6,310 bases of DNA from an uncultured Clostridium sp. (GTDB taxonomy: Bacteria > Bacillota > Clostridia > Lachnospirales > Lachnospiraceae): positions 1 to 6,310 of the forward strand of contig CAJJLI010000137.1 of assembly GCA_905192625.1 (NCBI GenBank). Reading direction: 5' to 3'. Below, piece by piece: positions 4,555 through 6,310 of this stretch. Position numbers and translations under genes: made by a program. Every line of letters starts with the position of its first letter. Positions within the stretch are counted from its first letter, which is position 1. The notes below the pieces were generated by a model. That model saw nothing but the letters and a program-made list of their open reading frames with translations, was not told the DNA's origin and searched no databases.

Positions 4555-5259
4555 TTATTGATTACTTATAAAGTCTTTTATTAGACTTACGCTGATTCTT
4601 TGTTGTTCGTCCCTTGTAATGGTTGCATCCCCATCACCCTTTTGCTCACCATAATTCCCATAATACGCATGGTTACCACCTTCAATTTCTTTTCGGTTTG
4701 GAGATGTAAGAAGTTTTTCTTTATTCACCACCTCATCTTTGGAACCATAAATCGTTATTACTGGTATCTTATGTTCGCCACTTGCATAGGCACCCAATAA
4801 CACAACGCCAGACAATTCCTCATGTTTTAAGGCATAGGAACTTGCCATTGCCCCTCCAAGAGAATGTCCTCCAATATACCACTGATTTACCTCAGGAAGA
4901 AGTTGATATACTTCATCTGCCTTATTCACACCAAATACCGCCAAATGGAATGGCATTTTAACTAGTACACAGGTAATTCCCTCTTTTGCTAAATCCTGTA
5001 ATAGCGGCAAATAAGCCGTTTCATCTACTTTACCACCTGGATAAAAAATAAATCCCACCTCAGAATCCTCTTTGGGGGATACTATTGTATAATCCCCTTG
5101 TGTACGAATTGTTACATCTTCAAGCGCTTGCTGAAAATCACTTTCATTAATTTCAGCTCGGTAATAATTCGATGCATATACGAAAAACGCACCAAAGCAT
5201 ACTAATAAAAACACCAATAAAATGATCAGTATATGTTTTATTCCTTTGCGTTTCTTCAT
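4555..5259 (-). CDS. Membrane-anchored alpha/beta-hydrolase
   Basis: This 234-residue protein begins with a lysine-rich head (MKKRKGIKH) and one hydrophobic helix (about 9-29, ILIILLVFLLVCFGAFFVYA). That arrangement predicts an N-in signal anchor with the enzyme domain outside the membrane. C21 is not preceded by a proper lipobox, so a lipoprotein is unlikely. The domain matches the compact Abhydrolase_5-type family: FYPGGKVDETAY (72-83) forms the oxyanion loop, GGHSLGG (130-136) holds the nucleophile Ser133, GSKDEVV (172-178) the acid Asp175, and GGNHAYYG (194-201) the base His197. The triad is complete; the substrate is unknown. The start at ATG 5259 has GAGG (5267-5270) at 7 nt. It lies 18 bp downstream of the dus gene on the same strand and ends at a strong terminator, so the two are co-transcribed. 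Confidence 0.9.
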   Translation of the reverse strand: MKKRKGIKHILIILLVFLLVCFGAFFVYASNYYRAEINESDFQQALEDVTIRTQGDYTIVSPKEDSEVGFIFYPGGKVDETAYLPLLQDLAKEGITCVLVKMPFHLAVFGVNKADEVYQLLPEVNQWYIGGHSLGGAMASSYALKHEELSGVVLLGAYASGEHKIPVITIYGSKDEVVNKEKLLTSPNRKEIEGGNHAYYGNYGEQKGDGDATITRDEQQRISVSLIKDFISNQ

Positions 5260-5277
5260 TCCTTTACCTCTATTTCT

Positions 5278-6240
5278 TTATAAGCTAGTTACAAACCCTG
5301 CTCCCTCTCTTATCTCTTGTTCTGAAAATAATAGTTGAACCGCATTTTGATAATCTGAAAAACGTTCGGATTTACGAATTTTCTTTGCATATTTTTCATA
5401 GTTAGTAAACATGCAAGACCAGTAATGCCACACTTCTTTCATTTTAAATAATACATCACGATCACCAGATAATATAGTTCGATATTCAACCACTAAGCGA
5501 TCATGAAACTCTTTTAGTATTTCTTTTTTTAGTCGAGTTCCTTCGGTAATTTCATAAGTAAAACTTGGATTTGCTATGATGCCTCTACCTAGCATGAGAC
5601 AGTCAATCGTAGGGAATGCTGTTGTAAAGCTTTGATAATCTTTTAATGTGAAGATATCACCATTATAGCATATTTTATTTTTACTTAATTTAATCGCATC
5701 TGCAAAGACCTCTAGATTCGGCTTGTTTTTATAGAAATCTTTTTGCACTCTTGGATGAATGATAAGTTCTTCCATAGGATATTTATTATAGATTTCTATC
5801 AAGTCATAAAATAGTTCTGGTTGATCGATCCCCAGTCTAGTTTTTACCGATATCTTAGTTATTCCAGCTGTGAAAATACAATCTAAAAATTTATCTAATT
5901 CCTCTTTTTGTGATAAAAATCCAGACCCTTTACCTTTAGCAACCACTGTACCAGAAGGACAACCAAGATTTAAGTTGATTTCCTCATAACCAAATTCCTT
6001 TATTTTTTTTGAAGTTTGAATAAAATCATTTGCGTTATTGGTTAATATTTGTGGGACTACATACATCCCTTCGTTGTGCTCTGGTAATATATCTCGTAAT
6101 TCTCGTGTTTTAAAACTGGTGCTTTGATTCGCCACAATAAATGGCGTAAAATATTTATCAATCTTTGGAAAGTACGAATGATGAATGTTTCTATAAACAT
6201 ACCCCGTCACACCCTCCATAGGTGCGAAATAAAACTTCAT
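5278..6240 (-). CDS. tRNA-dihydrouridine synthase family protein
   Basis: This 320-residue FMN enzyme of the Dus family (COG0042 type, usually about 310-340) reduces uridines in the tRNA D-loop using NADPH. Family motifs in order are APMEGVTGYVYRN (6-18, FMN loop), QILTNN (64-69), NLNLGCPSGTVVAKGKGSGF (89-108) with catalytic Cys94, SVKTRLG (131-137), IHPRVQKDFYKNKPN (161-175), NGDIFTLKDY (193-202) and MLGRGIIANPSF (216-227). The C-terminal helical domain that grips tRNA (about 235-310) is intact. The target uridine cannot be assigned; clostridia often carry more than one Dus, and APMEGVT is common in the extra paralogues. ATG 6240 has AAGGAG (6248-6253) at 7 nt. The upstream 60 bp contains AT-rich -10-like sequence, but no promoter I would defend. 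It heads a two-gene unit with the membrane hydrolase. Confidence 0.93.
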   Translation of the reverse strand: MKFYFAPMEGVTGYVYRNIHHSYFPKIDKYFTPFIVANQSTSFKTRELRDILPEHNEGMYVVPQILTNNANDFIQTSKKIKEFGYEEINLNLGCPSGTVVAKGKGSGFLSQKEELDKFLDCIFTAGITKISVKTRLGIDQPELFYDLIEIYNKYPMEELIIHPRVQKDFYKNKPNLEVFADAIKLSKNKICYNGDIFTLKDYQSFTTAFPTIDCLMLGRGIIANPSFTYEITEGTRLKKEILKEFHDRLVVEYRTILSGDRDVLFKMKEVWHYWSCMFTNYEKYAKKIRKSERFSDYQNAVQLLFSEQEIREGAGFVTSL

Positions 6241-6310
6241 TGATTAACTCCTTCTAACTAAAAGATATAATAAAATATAAGAATGAAAGAGTTACAGATG
6301 GATGTAAAGT

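Noticed and set aside
4600..4800. Plus-strand open frame of 66 codons
   Set aside because: It is antisense to the membrane hydrolase; its hydrophobic product is an effect of the opposite strand.
1..6310. CRISPR array, tRNA, rRNA, insertion sequence or phage genes
   Set aside because: No regularly spaced repeats, cloverleaf, transposase motif or terminal inverted repeats with target duplications were seen on either strand.

Overview
The window is strongly AT-rich, with consensus AGGAGG-type ribosome binding sites and short intergenic gaps. Its gene content (YyaN/AdhR-like MerR regulator, DegV/FakB lipid-binding protein, clostridial small proteins, an extra Dus paralogue) fits a low-GC Firmicute. 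A clostridial lineage such as Lachnospiraceae is my best guess, inferred from protein style rather than from any search. I see no rRNA, tRNA, CRISPR array, insertion sequence or phage gene, so it reads as ordinary chromosome with several small lineage-specific genes.

Left part (1-1108, all minus strand): a flavodoxin-fold, candidate iron-sulfur flavoprotein gene is followed by a MerR-family regulator cut by the left window edge. Each gene has its own promoter with a 19-bp spacer, the hallmark of MerR control. The two probably form a small self-regulated redox or electrophile-stress unit. Next (1062-1657, minus) come two tiny genes: a 61-residue clostridial-type protein and a 72-residue protein with a heavy-metal-associated (HMA) fold that has lost its metal-binding cysteines. 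They share a rho-independent terminator.

Middle (1658-3358): a single plus-strand degV/fakB gene has a good promoter overlaid by an inverted repeat. A long perfect hairpin separates it from a convergent, unrecognised 77-residue minus-strand gene.

Right part (3359-6310, minus strand): a cytoplasmic alpha/beta-hydrolase (esterase type) has an extended -10 promoter preceded by two near-identical 19-bp direct repeats, which look like activator sites. Farther right, a tRNA-dihydrouridine synthase gene is followed 18 bp later by a membrane-anchored alpha/beta-hydrolase gene, and this pair ends at a strong terminator. The 383-bp gap between terminator and esterase holds a compact inverted-repeat element (about 4381-4446) that no gene explains.

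The window does not contain an evident multi-gene novel system. Its most checkable novelties are the paired MerR promoters, the cysteine-less HMA protein, the esterase direct repeats and the intergenic structured element.
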